Part shown: in pieces, positions 7,322-20,358 of the stretch
Layout of the letters: each line of letters starts with the position of its first letter
Numbering within the stretch: position 1 is the first letter of the stretch
Assembly: GCA_050256015.1 (NCBI GenBank)
Contig: JBFWIL010000005.1
Coordinates: 1 to 24,796, forward strand
DNA: 24,796 nucleotides
Direction: 5' to 3'
Source of the DNA: JBFWIL01 sp050256015
GTDB lineage: Bacteria > Bacteroidota > Bacteroidia > Bacteroidales > Prolixibacteraceae
Notes under the pieces: model-generated
Told to the model about the DNA's origin: nothing
The model's database searches: none
The model's input: the letters and a program-made list of their open reading frames with translations, nothing else
Made by a program: the position numbers and the translations under genes

Positions 7322-7393
<72 letters not shown>

Positions 7394-7432
7394 CAATTTG
7401 AATTGAATGAAAATTAAAAACAGTTATTTGTT

Positions 7433-8620
7433 ATGGCTAAAGAACATTTTAACAGGGATAAGGACCATGTAAACATTGGTACCATTGGTCATGTTGACCA
7501 CGGTAAAACTACCCTTACGGCTGCTATTACTACAGTATTGGCAAAAAAAGGCCTTTCTGAGATCAAGTCTTTTGACTCAATCGACAGTGCCCCGGAAGAA
7601 AAGGAACGTGGTATTACAATCAACACGGCTCATGTGGAATACCAGACGGCTACCCGTCACTATGCCCACGTTGACTGTCCCGGACATGCCGACTATGTAA
7701 AGAACATGGTTACCGGTGCTGCCCAGATGGATGGTGCCATTTTGGTCGTTGCAGCTACGGATGGTCCTATGCCGCAGACTCGCGAACATATCCTGCTGGC
7801 CCGTCAGGTAAACGTACCCAAGGTGGTTGTTTTTCTGAACAAGGTCGACATGGTTGATGACGAGGAGTTACTGGAACTTGTTGAAATGGAAGTTCGCGAA
7901 TTGCTGGATTTCTATCAGTTTGATGGAGATAACGCTCCGGTTATTCGCGGATCTGCGCTGGGAGCCCTGAACGGTGAACCGGAATGGGAAGAAAAAGTGA
8001 TGGAGCTGATGGATGCCTGTGATAGCTGGATTCCGCTGCCTCAGCGTGATGTGGACAAACCTTTCCTGATGCCTGTTGAAGATGTTTTCTCCATTACCGG
8101 CCGCGGTACTGTGGCTACCGGTCGTGTTGAAACCGGAATTGTTCATACCGGTGACGAATTACAGATGATTGGTCTGGGTGCCGAAGGTCGCAAGACGGTA
8201 TGTACAGGTGTGGAAATGTTCCGTAAGATTCTGGATGAAGGGCAGGCTGGTGATAACGTTGGTCTGTTGCTCCGCGGTGTGGACAAGAAGGAAATCAAAC
8301 GTGGAATGATCCTGGCCAAGCCGGGTTCCATTACCCCGCACACCAAATTCAAAGCTGAGGTTTATGTGCTGAAGAAAGAAGAAGGCGGCCGGCATACGCC
8401 GTTTCACAACAAATACCGGCCGCAGTTCTACCTGCGTACGCTTGATGTGACCGGTGAAATCAACCTGGAAGAAGGACGCGAAATGGTTATGCCTGGAGAT
8501 AACGTAACCATCACTGTTGACCTGATCTATCCGGTAGCTTTGAACGTGGGACTGCGTTTTGCTATCCGTGAAGGCGGACGTACCGTAGGTGCCGGTCAGG
8601 TTACTGAAATCCTGAGCTAA
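7433..8620 (+). CDS. tuf: Translation elongation factor Tu
   Basis: The 395-residue GTPase delivers aminoacyl-tRNA to the ribosome. GTP-binding motifs are clear: GHVDHGKTT (P-loop), RGITI in switch I, DCPGHADYV in switch II, NKVD for guanine specificity, and GSALGAL as the last G motif. The two beta-barrel domains follow, with GRGTVATGRVETG and the C-terminal VALNVGLRFAIREGGRTVGAG. Length and motifs are standard, with no insertion. It follows four tRNAs and precedes secE-nusG, the same order as around enterobacterial tufB. The start has no Shine-Dalgarno. Confidence 0.99.
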   Translation: MAKEHFNRDKDHVNIGTIGHVDHGKTTLTAAITTVLAKKGLSEIKSFDSIDSAPEEKERGITINTAHVEYQTATRHYAHVDCPGHADYVKNMVTGAAQMDGAILVVAATDGPMPQTREHILLARQVNVPKVVVFLNKVDMVDDEELLELVEMEVRELLDFYQFDGDNAPVIRGSALGALNGEPEWEEKVMELMDACDSWIPLPQRDVDKPFLMPVEDVFSITGRGTVATGRVETGIVHTGDELQMIGLGAEGRKTVCTGVEMFRKILDEGQAGDNVGLLLRGVDKKEIKRGMILAKPGSITPHTKFKAEVYVLKKEEGGRHTPFHNKYRPQFYLRTLDVTGEINLEEGREMVMPGDNVTITVDLIYPVALNVGLRFAIREGGRTVGAGQVTEILS

Positions 8621-8653
8621 TAATACGGGTTCTGATAAGAATATGTTGAAATA

Positions 8654-8684
8654 AGTCCCTGATCTCCGGATCCGGGACTATTTT
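8654..8684 (+). terminator. Hairpin with short T-run after tuf (terminator or attenuator)
   Basis: AGTCCC (8654-8659) pairs with GGGACT (8674-8679); after one mismatch GATC pairs with GATC around a TCCG loop. ATTTT follows. The T-run is short, so partial termination between tuf and secE seems more likely than a full stop. Confidence 0.5.
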
Positions 8685-8718
8685 CGGATTTTACAAGCTT
8701 GAAAGGCCTGTGTCATTT

Positions 8719-8786
8719 AGGGATGAAGCTCGTCGGGGGAGTTTTCTTCTTTGGGAGAAATAGAAGTTCGATTCTTCTCATCCTTC
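8719..8786 (+). pseudogene. Degenerate tRNA-like element at the usual tRNA-Trp position
   Basis: The 68 bases keep a complete acceptor stem (AGGGATG with CATCCTT, one G-T wobble), a four-pair D stem (GCTC/GAGT), a five-pair T stem (AGAAG/CTTCT) and a consensus T-loop TTCGATT. A five-pair anticodon stem (TTTCT/AGAAA) can form, but its loop TCTTTGGG has eight bases and no CCA anticodon, and the variable region is a single base. Bacteroidota usually have tRNA-Trp here, between tuf and secE, and A at position 1 with a U72 partner fits tRNA-Trp. I read it as a shortened, altered former tRNA-Trp; a tRNA-like RNA with another job is possible. Confidence 0.5.
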
Positions 8787-8801
8787 AAAAACACGAACAA
8801 A

Positions 8802-8993
8802 ATGAAACTAAAACTATATTTTCAGGAGGCTTACAATGAGCTGGTTCACAAAGTGACCTGGCCTACCTGGAAAGAGTTGCAGAACAGTGCATTTATTGTA
8901 ATGGTTGCTTCCTTTATCATAGCACTTATTATATTTGTGATGGATATCTCTTTTGAGAACATTATGAATTTAGTGTACAGCTTGTTTTATTAA
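8802..8993 (+). CDS. secE: Preprotein translocase subunit SecE
   Basis: The 63-residue single-span protein is the small essential subunit of the SecYEG channel in the inner membrane. It has the conserved amphipathic segment before the membrane, NELVHKVTWPTWKELQNSA, followed by one hydrophobic segment (about residues 30-50). The frame is open upstream from a TTG, but that would run through the tRNA-like element, so ATG 8802 is the start. nusG begins 18 bases after its stop. Confidence 0.96.
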   Translation: MKLKLYFQEAYNELVHKVTWPTWKELQNSAFIVMVASFIIALIIFVMDISFENIMNLVYSLFY

Positions 8994-9011
8994 TACTTTT
9001 TGGAGATCAAC

Positions 9012-9560
9012 ATGAGCGAAAATCAGAAAAAGTGGTATGTTCTGCGCACCATCGGAGGTAAGGAAAAGAAGGTCAAGGAATATATCGACAATGAAATTGC
9101 AAATGCGGGACTCCAGGAGTATATTTCACAGGTGCTGATACCCACTGAAAAGGTTTATCAGATACGTAACGGAAAGAAAATCAGCAAAGAACGTAATTTC
9201 TTTCCGGGTTATGTGTTAATTGAGGCTGCCCTGGTTGGTGAGATTCCCCATATGCTGAAGAATGTCAGCAATGTGATTGGTTTCTTAGGTGACACCAAAG
9301 GGGGTGATCCTGTCCCTATGCGTCAGTCGGAAGTAAACCGGATTTTAGGTCGGGTTGACCAGATGGCCGAAGCCGATGCGGAGGTGAATATTCCTTATGT
9401 GGTGGGTGAGACTGTGAAGGTTACTGACGGTCCTTTTAACGGATTCAACGGGATCATTGAGGAGATCAATGAGGAGAAGAAGAAGTTAAAGGTGATGGTC
9501 AAAATTTTTGGACGAAAAACACCTTTGGAACTTAGCTTTATGCAGGTTGAAAAGGAGTAG
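9012..9560 (+). CDS. nusG: Transcription termination/antitermination protein NusG
   Basis: The 182-residue protein binds RNA polymerase through an N-terminal NGN domain (KKWYVLRTIGGKEKKVKEYI, then FFPGYVLIEA) and ends in a KOW domain (VGETVKVTDGPFNGFNGIIE, about residues 125-180) that contacts Rho or ribosomal protein S10. ATG 9012 is preferred over a TTG four codons upstream; a GGAG at 9002-9005 stands in front of it. It lies in the standard secE-nusG-rplK order. Confidence 0.98.
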   Translation: MSENQKKWYVLRTIGGKEKKVKEYIDNEIANAGLQEYISQVLIPTEKVYQIRNGKKISKERNFFPGYVLIEAALVGEIPHMLKNVSNVIGFLGDTKGGDPVPMRQSEVNRILGRVDQMAEADAEVNIPYVVGETVKVTDGPFNGFNGIIEEINEEKKKLKVMVKIFGRKTPLELSFMQVEKE

Positions 9561-9581
9561 TTAATCTTATTATTTATCATT

Positions 9582-10025
9582 ATGGCTAAAGAAGTTGCTG
9601 GATTAATTAAATTACAGATTAAAGGAGGTGCGGCAAATCCCTCACCCCCTGTAGGACCAGCATTGGGTAGCAAAGGGGTGAATATTATGCAATTCTGCAA
9701 ACAGTTCAATGCCCGGACACAGGACCTTGCGGGGAAAGTGCTTCCGGTTATTATTACTGTTTATGCAGACAAATCGTTTGATTTTGTAATTAAACAACCC
9801 CCAGTGGCCGTTCAATTATTGGAAGTTGCCAAACTGAAATCAGGTTCAGCCGAACCCCATGCCAAAAAGGTGGGCGGGATAAGCTGGGACCAGGTAAAGC
9901 AGATTGCCGAAAGCAAAATGTCTGACCTGAACTGTTTCACGCTGGAATCTGCTATGAGAATGGTTGCTGGCACTGCCAGAAGTATGGGAATAACTGTTGA
10001 AGGTGAATTCCCAGCGAATAACTAA
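9582..10025 (+). CDS. rplK: Large ribosomal subunit protein uL11
   Basis: The 147-residue protein binds the GTPase-associated centre of 23S rRNA at the base of the stalk. It carries the conserved NPSPPVGPALGSKGVNIMQF segment of the N-terminal domain, where the proline-rich face moves with elongation factors, and the C-terminal RNA-binding region ending GTARSMGITVEG. Full length. It begins 21 bases after nusG and is followed at 14 bases by rplA. Confidence 0.99.
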   Translation: MAKEVAGLIKLQIKGGAANPSPPVGPALGSKGVNIMQFCKQFNARTQDLAGKVLPVIITVYADKSFDFVIKQPPVAVQLLEVAKLKSGSAEPHAKKVGGISWDQVKQIAESKMSDLNCFTLESAMRMVAGTARSMGITVEGEFPANN

Positions 10026-10039
10026 TAAAAATTTAAAAC

Positions 10040-10735
10040 ATGGGCAGAATTACAAAAAATATGAAACTTGCTCAGGAGAAGCTCGAAAAGGCGAAACAAT
10101 ATCCTATTTCAGAGGCTGCCAGACTGGTAAAGGAAATCTCTTTTTCCAAGTTTGACGCATCGGTGGATATTGATGTCCGTTTGGGTGTAGATCCGAGAAA
10201 AGCGAATCAGATGGTTAGAGGTGTAGTTTCTTTACCCCACGGAACGGGAAAGGAAGTTCGCGTATTGGCGCTTGTCACTCCCGACAAGGAAGCGGAAGCG
10301 CGGGAAGCCGGCGCTGATTTCGTTGGTCTGGACGATTACGTCGAAAAGATCAAAGGGGGATGGACCGATTTTGATGTGGTGATTACCCTTCCTCCGGTTA
10401 TGGGCAAAATCGGTCCGTTAGGCCGTGTGCTTGGACCGAGGGGGTTGATGCCGAATCCCAAAAGCGGAACCGTAACCATGGAGATCGGCAAAGCGATAAG
10501 GGAGGTTAAGCAGGGAAAGATTGACTTCAAGGTTGATAAGTTTGGGATTGTGCATACTTCGATCGGAAAAGTATCTTTTGATCCCCGGAAGATTGAGGAG
10601 AATGCCCGCGAATTTATGAATACGATTATTAAGCTGAAACCTGTGGCCGCCAAGGGTACTTATGTGAAAAGTGTTTACCTTTCCAGTACCATGAGTCCCG
10701 GAATTCAAGTTGAACCCAGGTCTGTAACAGACTAG
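10040..10735 (+). CDS. rplA: Large ribosomal subunit protein uL1
   Basis: The 231-residue two-domain protein forms the L1 stalk of the 50S subunit, which guides deacylated tRNA out of the E site. The signature GPLGRVLGPRGLMPNPKSGT is intact, as are FDASVDIDVRLGVDPRK near the N-terminus and the C-terminal KGTYVKSVYLSSTMSPGI. In many bacteria L1 represses its own operon by binding an mRNA copy of its rRNA site; I could not identify such a site in the short leaders here. Confidence 0.99.
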   Translation: MGRITKNMKLAQEKLEKAKQYPISEAARLVKEISFSKFDASVDIDVRLGVDPRKANQMVRGVVSLPHGTGKEVRVLALVTPDKEAEAREAGADFVGLDDYVEKIKGGWTDFDVVITLPPVMGKIGPLGRVLGPRGLMPNPKSGTVTMEIGKAIREVKQGKIDFKVDKFGIVHTSIGKVSFDPRKIEENAREFMNTIIKLKPVAAKGTYVKSVYLSSTMSPGIQVEPRSVTD

Positions 10736-10751
10736 AAAAGGATTGTAAACA

Positions 10752-11267
10752 ATGAAAAGATCGGAAAAATTAGAGATTATTGATAATCTGGCAAAAGAGA
10801 TCAATTCGTACAGTCACTTTTACCTGGCCGATGTTGCTGATCTGAATTCGGAAGATACAAGCAGTTTGCGGCGTCTTTGCTACAGCAAGCAGGTAAAGCT
10901 GATTGTTGTGAAGAATACCCTCTTGCGTAAGGCTCTGGAAAAATCTGAAAAGAATACGGATGAGCTTTATGATGTGCTTAAAGGCAATACTTCCATCCTG
11001 TTTAGTGAGGTTGGGAATGTGCCTGCGAAACTGATCAAAGAATTTTCCCAAAAGCATAAAAAGCCTGTACTTAAGGCTGCCTATGTGGAAGAGTCGGTTT
11101 ATGTGGGTGAAAACCAGCTGGATGTATTGACTTCCATTAAGTCGAAGGACGAATTGCTCGGTGATCTGGTTGCCTTGCTGCAGTCGCCCGTCAAAACGGT
11201 GCTCGGCCAGCTTCGGTCTGGTGGCAATACCATTCACGGTGTTCTTCAAACCCTTTCAGGAAGATGA
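10752..11267 (+). CDS. rplJ: Large ribosomal subunit protein uL10
   Basis: The 171-residue protein anchors the L7/L12 dimers: the N-terminal domain binds 23S rRNA and the C-terminal helix binds the dimers. VVKNTLLRKAL and the GNTSILFSE segment identify it. It starts only 16 bases after rplA, so there is no long upstream leader of the kind L10 represses in E. coli; any such control element would overlap the end of rplA. A weak AAAGGA lies before the start. Confidence 0.97.
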   Translation: MKRSEKLEIIDNLAKEINSYSHFYLADVADLNSEDTSSLRRLCYSKQVKLIVVKNTLLRKALEKSEKNTDELYDVLKGNTSILFSEVGNVPAKLIKEFSQKHKKPVLKAAYVEESVYVGENQLDVLTSIKSKDELLGDLVALLQSPVKTVLGQLRSGGNTIHGVLQTLSGR

Positions 11268-11380
11268 TTTTGCGCCGGAGTGTTGTCGCCTTTTGGGTAG
11301 AGGCAGCCGAAGCACCCGGGACTGCAAGCAATTAAGTAGAATTATTTTAGTTACAATTTATTGCATAAAAATTAAAGAAA

Positions 11381-11761
11381 ATGGCAGATTTAAAAGCACT
11401 TGCAGAAGAGTTGGTAAACTTGACTGTAAAAGAAGTAAACGAATTAGCTGACATTTTAAAATCAGAATATGGTATTGAACCCGCCGCTGCAGCCGTTGCT
11501 GTTGCCGGTCCCGCAGCTGCAGGTGGCGGTGAGGAAGCTGCTGCGGCTCAGACTGAGTTCGATGTAATTCTGAAGGCGGCAGGCGGTTCCAAGCTGGCTG
11601 TTGTTAAACTGGTGAAAGAACTTAGCGGTCTGGGGCTGAAAGAGGCCAAGGAACTGGTTGACGGAGCTCCCAAGGCTGTAAAGGAAAAAGTCTCCAAGGA
11701 AGAAGCAGAATCATTAAAATCTCAGTTAGAGGAAGCTGGAGCTGAAGTTGAACTTAAATAA
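11381..11761 (+). CDS. rplL: Large ribosomal subunit protein bL12 (L7/L12)
   Basis: The 126-residue acidic stalk protein recruits and activates translation GTPases. The N-terminal dimerisation helices (about 1-32), an alanine- and glycine-rich hinge (about 36-58) and the C-terminal domain (FDVILKAAGGSKLAVVKLVK, then GLGLKEAKELVDGAP) are all present. It is separated from rplJ by 113 bases without a clear promoter and is followed by a strong terminator. That is consistent with its need for several copies per ribosome. Confidence 0.99.
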   Translation: MADLKALAEELVNLTVKEVNELADILKSEYGIEPAAAAVAVAGPAAAGGGEEAAAAQTEFDVILKAAGGSKLAVVKLVKELSGLGLKEAKELVDGAPKAVKEKVSKEEAESLKSQLEEAGAEVELK

Positions 11762-11803
11762 CAAAGCTTACGACCCTAAGATACTATAAGGTCTGTATTG
11801 GTT

Positions 11804-11838
11804 TAGAATCCCACGCAAGTGGGATTCTAGGCCTTTTT
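11804..11838 (+). terminator. Strong hairpin terminator/attenuator between rplL and rpoB
   Basis: An 11-bp perfect stem (11804-11814 with 11819-11829) is capped by a GCAA tetraloop, and GGCCTTTTT follows. It would end most transcripts after rplL. No full TTG-N19-TAnnTTTG promoter is seen before rpoB, so rpoBC is probably fed by readthrough, as at the attenuator in the same place in E. coli. Confidence 0.85.
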
Positions 11839-11876
11839 GTATATTTATGTTATAAGTTCACTTAATTTTATTTTAC

Positions 11877-14800
11877 ATGTCATTAAACGCTGAAAATCAG
11901 AGAGTAAGTTTTTCCTCTTCCAAAACGGTTTTCGATTATCCTGATTTCCTTGAAATACAGATCAAATCGTTTAAAGAATTCTTTCAGTTGGGGACTACTC
12001 CTGAAAACCGGAAGAAGGAAAGCCTGCATAAGGTTTTCGAGGAAAACTTTCCCATTACAGATACCAGGAATAATTTTGTACTTGAATTTATTGATTATCA
12101 GGTCGATCCGCCGCGATATTCCATTGACGAATGCATTGAACGCGGACTTACCTTCAGTGTTCCGGTTAAGGCCAAACTCAAACTGTACTGTACCGATCCT
12201 GAACATGAGGATTTTGACACTGTTGTACAGGATGTATACCTGGGGACTGTACCGTATATGACAGATAAAGGAACCTTTGTCATCAACGGGGCGGAACGCG
12301 TGGTAGTGTCGCAATTGCACCGTTCTCCCGGCGTATTTTTCGGACAAAGTGTTCATGCCAACGGCACCAAGCTGTATTCCGCGCGAATCATTCCGTTCAA
12401 AGGGTCGTGGATTGAATTCGCCACCGATATCAACAGCGTGATGTATGCCTATATTGACCGCAAAAAGAAATTGCCCGTAACCACACTGCTGCGTGCCATC
12501 GGATACGAAAGTGATAAGGATGTGCTGGAAATATTCGGACTGGCTGATGAAATTAAGGTTTCCAAAACCGGGCTGAAAAAGATAGTGGGACGGAAACTGG
12601 CTGCCCGGGTGCTGAAAACCTGGGTGGAAGATTTTGTGGATGAAGATACGGGGGAAGTGGTTTCCATTGAACGGAACGAAGTGCTGATTGATCGGGAGAC
12701 CGTTATCGAAACCGAACATATTGACGAGATTGTAGAGTCGGGTACCAAAACCATTCTGCTGCACAAAGAAGATCAGAATCTTCAGGACTATGCCATTATC
12801 TACAATACTCTTCAGAAAGATCCGTGTAATTCAGAAAAGGAAGCGGTGCTTTATATATACCGTCAGTTGCGTAATGCCGAACCGCCTGATGAGGCTACGG
12901 CCCGCGATGTGATTGACAAGCTGTTTTTTTCTGAGAAACGTTATGATCTGGGTGAGGTTGGCCGTTATCGGATTAACAAAAAACTTGGGCTCGACATTGA
13001 TATGGAAACCCAGGTGCTGACCAAAGAAGATATTATCGAAATTATCAAATATCTGATCAAACTGGTTAATTCCAAGACCGATGTGGATGATATTGACCAC
13101 CTGAGCAACCGGCGTGTCCGCACGGTGGGCGAGCAGATGTACAATCAGTTTGGTGTTGGACTGGCCCGTATGGCCCGTACGATCCGGGAGCGCATGAATG
13201 TACGCGATAATGAGGTGTTTACACCGATTGATCTGATCAATTCCAAAACGTTGTCTTCGGTTATTAATTCGTTTTTCGGAACGAATGCGCTTTCCCAGTT
13301 TATGGACCAGACCAATCCGCTGGCAGAGATGACGCATAAACGGCGTATGTCGGCCCTGGGACCCGGCGGTCTGTCGAGAGAACGTGCCGGATTTGAAGTG
13401 CGCGACGTACACTATACACACTATGGCCGGCTGTGTCCGATCGAAACTCCGGAAGGTCCTAATATCGGACTGATTTCCTCGCTCTGTGTTTTTGCCAAGG
13501 TAACCGATCTGGGTTTTATTGCCACGCCTTACAGGAAAGTAAAAGACGGGCAGGTGGATCTCTCTGCGGAGGGGGTGGTTTACCTGACAGCCGAAGAGGA
13601 GGAAGGAAAAGTCATTGCCCAGGCCAATGCGCCTATTGATGAGGGCGGCTACTTTATGAACCAGCGGGTGAAGTCGCGTCTGGAAGGCGATTATCCTGTT
13701 GTGGACAAGGAAGAGGTGGAACTGATGGATGTGGGACCGAACCAGATCGCTTCCGTGGCCGCCTCCCTTATTACCTTCCTGGAACATGATGATGCCAACC
13801 GGGCCCTGATGGGATCAAATATGATGCGTCAGGCTGTGCCGCTGCTTCGGCCGGAAGCTCCGATAGTAGGTACCGGACTGGAAGGTGCTGCCGCACGGGA
13901 TTCACGGGTGATGATTGCTGCAGAAGGCGAAGGTGTGGTGGAATACGTGGATGCCGATGAAATTGTGATCCGTTATGATATGACGGACAATGAGAAATAT
14001 GTCAGTTTCGATCCGGAACTGAAACATTATAAACTTCAGAAATACCAAAAGACCAACCAGGGTACGGTTGTTGATCTGAAGCCCATTGTGGCTAAGGGCG
14101 AACGGATAACCGAAGGACAGATTCTTACCGAGGGTTATGCCACCCAGGGAGGGGAACTGGCATTGGGGCGTAACCTGAAGGTGGCCTTTATGCCCTGGCA
14201 GGGATACAATTATGAGGATGCCATCGTGGTTTCAGAACGGGTGGTTCGCGAAGATATTTTTACTTCCGTGCATGTGGATGAGTACTCCCTGGAAGTGCGC
14301 GATACCAAACGCGGAGTGGAGGAATTTACATCAGACATTCCCAATGTCAGTGAGGAAGCCACGCGTAATCTGGATGAAAACGGACTGATTCGTATCGGGG
14401 CTGTGGTGAAACCAGGAGACATCCTGATCGGAAAGATCACTCCCAAGGGCGAGTCCGATCCTTCCCCGGAAGAAAAGCTTCTGCGTGCGATTTTCGGAGA
14501 TAAGGCCGGAGATGTTAAAGACGCTTCGTTGAAGGCTTCTCCCTCTCTTAACGGAGTGGTGATTGACAAAAAACTGTTTTCCCGCGTGCTGAAAGATAAA
14601 AAGGGGAAAATGGCCACCAAACCCTTGCTTGACCAGATCGATGAAGAATTTGACAGGCAGTCAGGTGCCTTACGCGCGAGGCTGGAGGAAAAACTCTTTG
14701 CCCTCGTTAACGGGAAGACCAGTCAGGGAGTGAAAGATTACTACGGCGGGGATGTAATTCCCAAGGGTGTGAAGTTTACGCTGAAACAGCTGCAGGAAAT

Positions 14801-15689
14801 CGATTTCATGGTGGTTAACCCGTCTAAATGGACCACGGACAGCGACAAAAACAGCCTGATTTATCAGCTGGTTCTGAATTACATGGAGAAATTCAAGGAA
14901 GTGGAAGCAGCGGCCCGCCGCAAAAGGTATAATGTTACCATTGGCGATGAACTGCCTGCCGGTATTATTCAGCTGGCCAAAGTATACGTAGCCAAGAAAC
15001 GTAAATTGCAGATCGGTGATAAGATGGCCGGTCGTCACGGGAATAAGGGGATCGTTTCGCGTATTGTTCGCGATGAAGATATGCCTTTCCTGGCCGACGG
15101 AACTCCGGTGGATATTGTACTGAACCCCTTGGGGGTCCCCTCACGTATGAATCTGGGACAGATCTACGAAACAGTGCTGGGCTGGGCCGGAAAGGAACTC
15201 GGATTGAAATTTGCCACTCCGATCTTCGACGGCGCTTCCCTGGAACAGGTTACCGGCTATACGGACAAGGCCGGCGTTCCAGCCTTCGGTAGGGCCACGC
15301 TTTATGACGGGGAAACAGGAGAACCTTTTGATCAACCGGCTACCGTGGGCATTATTTATATGTTAAAACTGGGGCATATGGTTGAAGACAAAATGCATGC
15401 CCGTTCCATCGGTCCGTATTCCCTGATCACGCAGCAACCCCTTGGCGGTAAGGCTCAGTTCGGGGGCCAGCGTTTCGGGGAAATGGAAGTCTGGGCCCTT
15501 GAGGCCTTCGGTGCTTCCCATATCCTGCAGGAGATCCTGACGGTGAAGTCTGACGATGTCCTTGGCCGTGCCAAGGCTTATGAAGCCATCGTAAAGGGTG
15601 AGCCTATGCCTCAGCCAGGAATCCCGGAATCACTGAACGTTCTGCTCCATGAACTGCGCGGACTGGGACTGAGCGTGAACATGGATTGA
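11877..15689 (+). CDS. rpoB: DNA-directed RNA polymerase subunit beta
   Basis: The 1270-residue protein is the second-largest core subunit. The rifampicin-binding region (about residues 468-515) reads LSQFMDQTNPLAEMTHKRRM then SALGPGGL, with the usual drug-sensitive residues at the well-known resistance sites. The catalytic and subunit-interface motifs near the C-terminus include GDKMAGRHGNKG (about 1047-1058) and GGKAQFGGQRFGEMEVWALE. It is full length, with a short AT-rich leader and no Shine-Dalgarno. rpoC starts 47 bases downstream. Confidence 0.99.
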   Translation: MSLNAENQRVSFSSSKTVFDYPDFLEIQIKSFKEFFQLGTTPENRKKESLHKVFEENFPITDTRNNFVLEFIDYQVDPPRYSIDECIERGLTFSVPVKAKLKLYCTDPEHEDFDTVVQDVYLGTVPYMTDKGTFVINGAERVVVSQLHRSPGVFFGQSVHANGTKLYSARIIPFKGSWIEFATDINSVMYAYIDRKKKLPVTTLLRAIGYESDKDVLEIFGLADEIKVSKTGLKKIVGRKLAARVLKTWVEDFVDEDTGEVVSIERNEVLIDRETVIETEHIDEIVESGTKTILLHKEDQNLQDYAIIYNTLQKDPCNSEKEAVLYIYRQLRNAEPPDEATARDVIDKLFFSEKRYDLGEVGRYRINKKLGLDIDMETQVLTKEDIIEIIKYLIKLVNSKTDVDDIDHLSNRRVRTVGEQMYNQFGVGLARMARTIRERMNVRDNEVFTPIDLINSKTLSSVINSFFGTNALSQFMDQTNPLAEMTHKRRMSALGPGGLSRERAGFEVRDVHYTHYGRLCPIETPEGPNIGLISSLCVFAKVTDLGFIATPYRKVKDGQVDLSAEGVVYLTAEEEEGKVIAQANAPIDEGGYFMNQRVKSRLEGDYPVVDKEEVELMDVGPNQIASVAASLITFLEHDDANRALMGSNMMRQAVPLLRPEAPIVGTGLEGAAARDSRVMIAAEGEGVVEYVDADEIVIRYDMTDNEKYVSFDPELKHYKLQKYQKTNQGTVVDLKPIVAKGERITEGQILTEGYATQGGELALGRNLKVAFMPWQGYNYEDAIVVSERVVREDIFTSVHVDEYSLEVRDTKRGVEEFTSDIPNVSEEATRNLDENGLIRIGAVVKPGDILIGKITPKGESDPSPEEKLLRAIFGDKAGDVKDASLKASPSLNGVVIDKKLFSRVLKDKKGKMATKPLLDQIDEEFDRQSGALRARLEEKLFALVNGKTSQGVKDYYGGDVIPKGVKFTLKQLQEIDFMVVNPSKWTTDSDKNSLIYQLVLNYMEKFKEVEAAARRKRYNVTIGDELPAGIIQLAKVYVAKKRKLQIGDKMAGRHGNKGIVSRIVRDEDMPFLADGTPVDIVLNPLGVPSRMNLGQIYETVLGWAGKELGLKFATPIFDGASLEQVTGYTDKAGVPAFGRATLYDGETGEPFDQPATVGIIYMLKLGHMVEDKMHARSIGPYSLITQQPLGGKAQFGGQRFGEMEVWALEAFGASHILQEILTVKSDDVLGRAKAYEAIVKGEPMPQPGIPESLNVLLHELRGLGLSVNMD

Positions 15690-15736
15690 AGATGACGGAA
15701 TCCTTTTAATTAATTTGCTTAAACAGACATCAGAAT

Positions 15737-20014
<4,278 letters not shown>

Positions 20015-20016
20015 TC

Positions 20017-20340
20017 ATGGAAGAGAACAAACCCAAGAATCAGCTCAATATTGAACTTGGCGAGGAGGTTGCCCAGGGAACCTATTCCAACCTGGCGGTC
20101 ATTACGCATTCCTCTTCTGAGTTTGTTATTGATTTTGTTCGCATTATGCCGGGTATTCCCAAGGCCAAGGTCAAGTCTAGGATCATTTTGACTCCCGAGC
20201 ATGCCAAGCGGCTTTTGCTGGCCCTGGAAGATAATGTGAAGAAGTTTGAGCAGGCTAACGGTCCCGTTCATCTGCATGGGGGAGGGCACGATCCGTTGCT
20301 TCCGCCTATGGGTTTTGGCGGTCCGGCAGCAGAAGCCTGA
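20017..20340 (+). CDS. DUF3467-family small protein, cotranscribed with rpoC
   Basis: The 107-residue protein has the DUF3467 pattern: ELGEEVAQGTYSNLAVITHS, SEFVIDFVRIMPG, and ILTPEHAKRLLLALEDNVKKFE. The tail is rich in glycine, proline and histidine (VHLHGGGHDPLLPPMGFGG) and probably disordered. Its biochemical function is unknown. It begins two bases after the rpoC stop and is the last gene before a large hairpin, so it is made with the polymerase subunits. A relation to transcription or assembly is guessed only from position. No signal peptide or membrane segment is present. Confidence 0.9.
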   Translation: MEENKPKNQLNIELGEEVAQGTYSNLAVITHSSSEFVIDFVRIMPGIPKAKVKSRIILTPEHAKRLLLALEDNVKKFEQANGPVHLHGGGHDPLLPPMGFGGPAAEA

Positions 20341-20358
20341 TTTCCCTGATTCCGGAAG

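Noticed and set aside
10736..10751. An L10-type autoregulatory leader before rplJ
   Set aside because: The spacer is only 16 bases, too short to hold it, and I could not recognise the fold in the end of rplA.
13278..13420. Possible rifampicin-resistance changes in rpoB
   Set aside because: The key positions read as in sensitive enzymes (LSQFMDQ, THKRRMSAL), so no known resistance change is visible.
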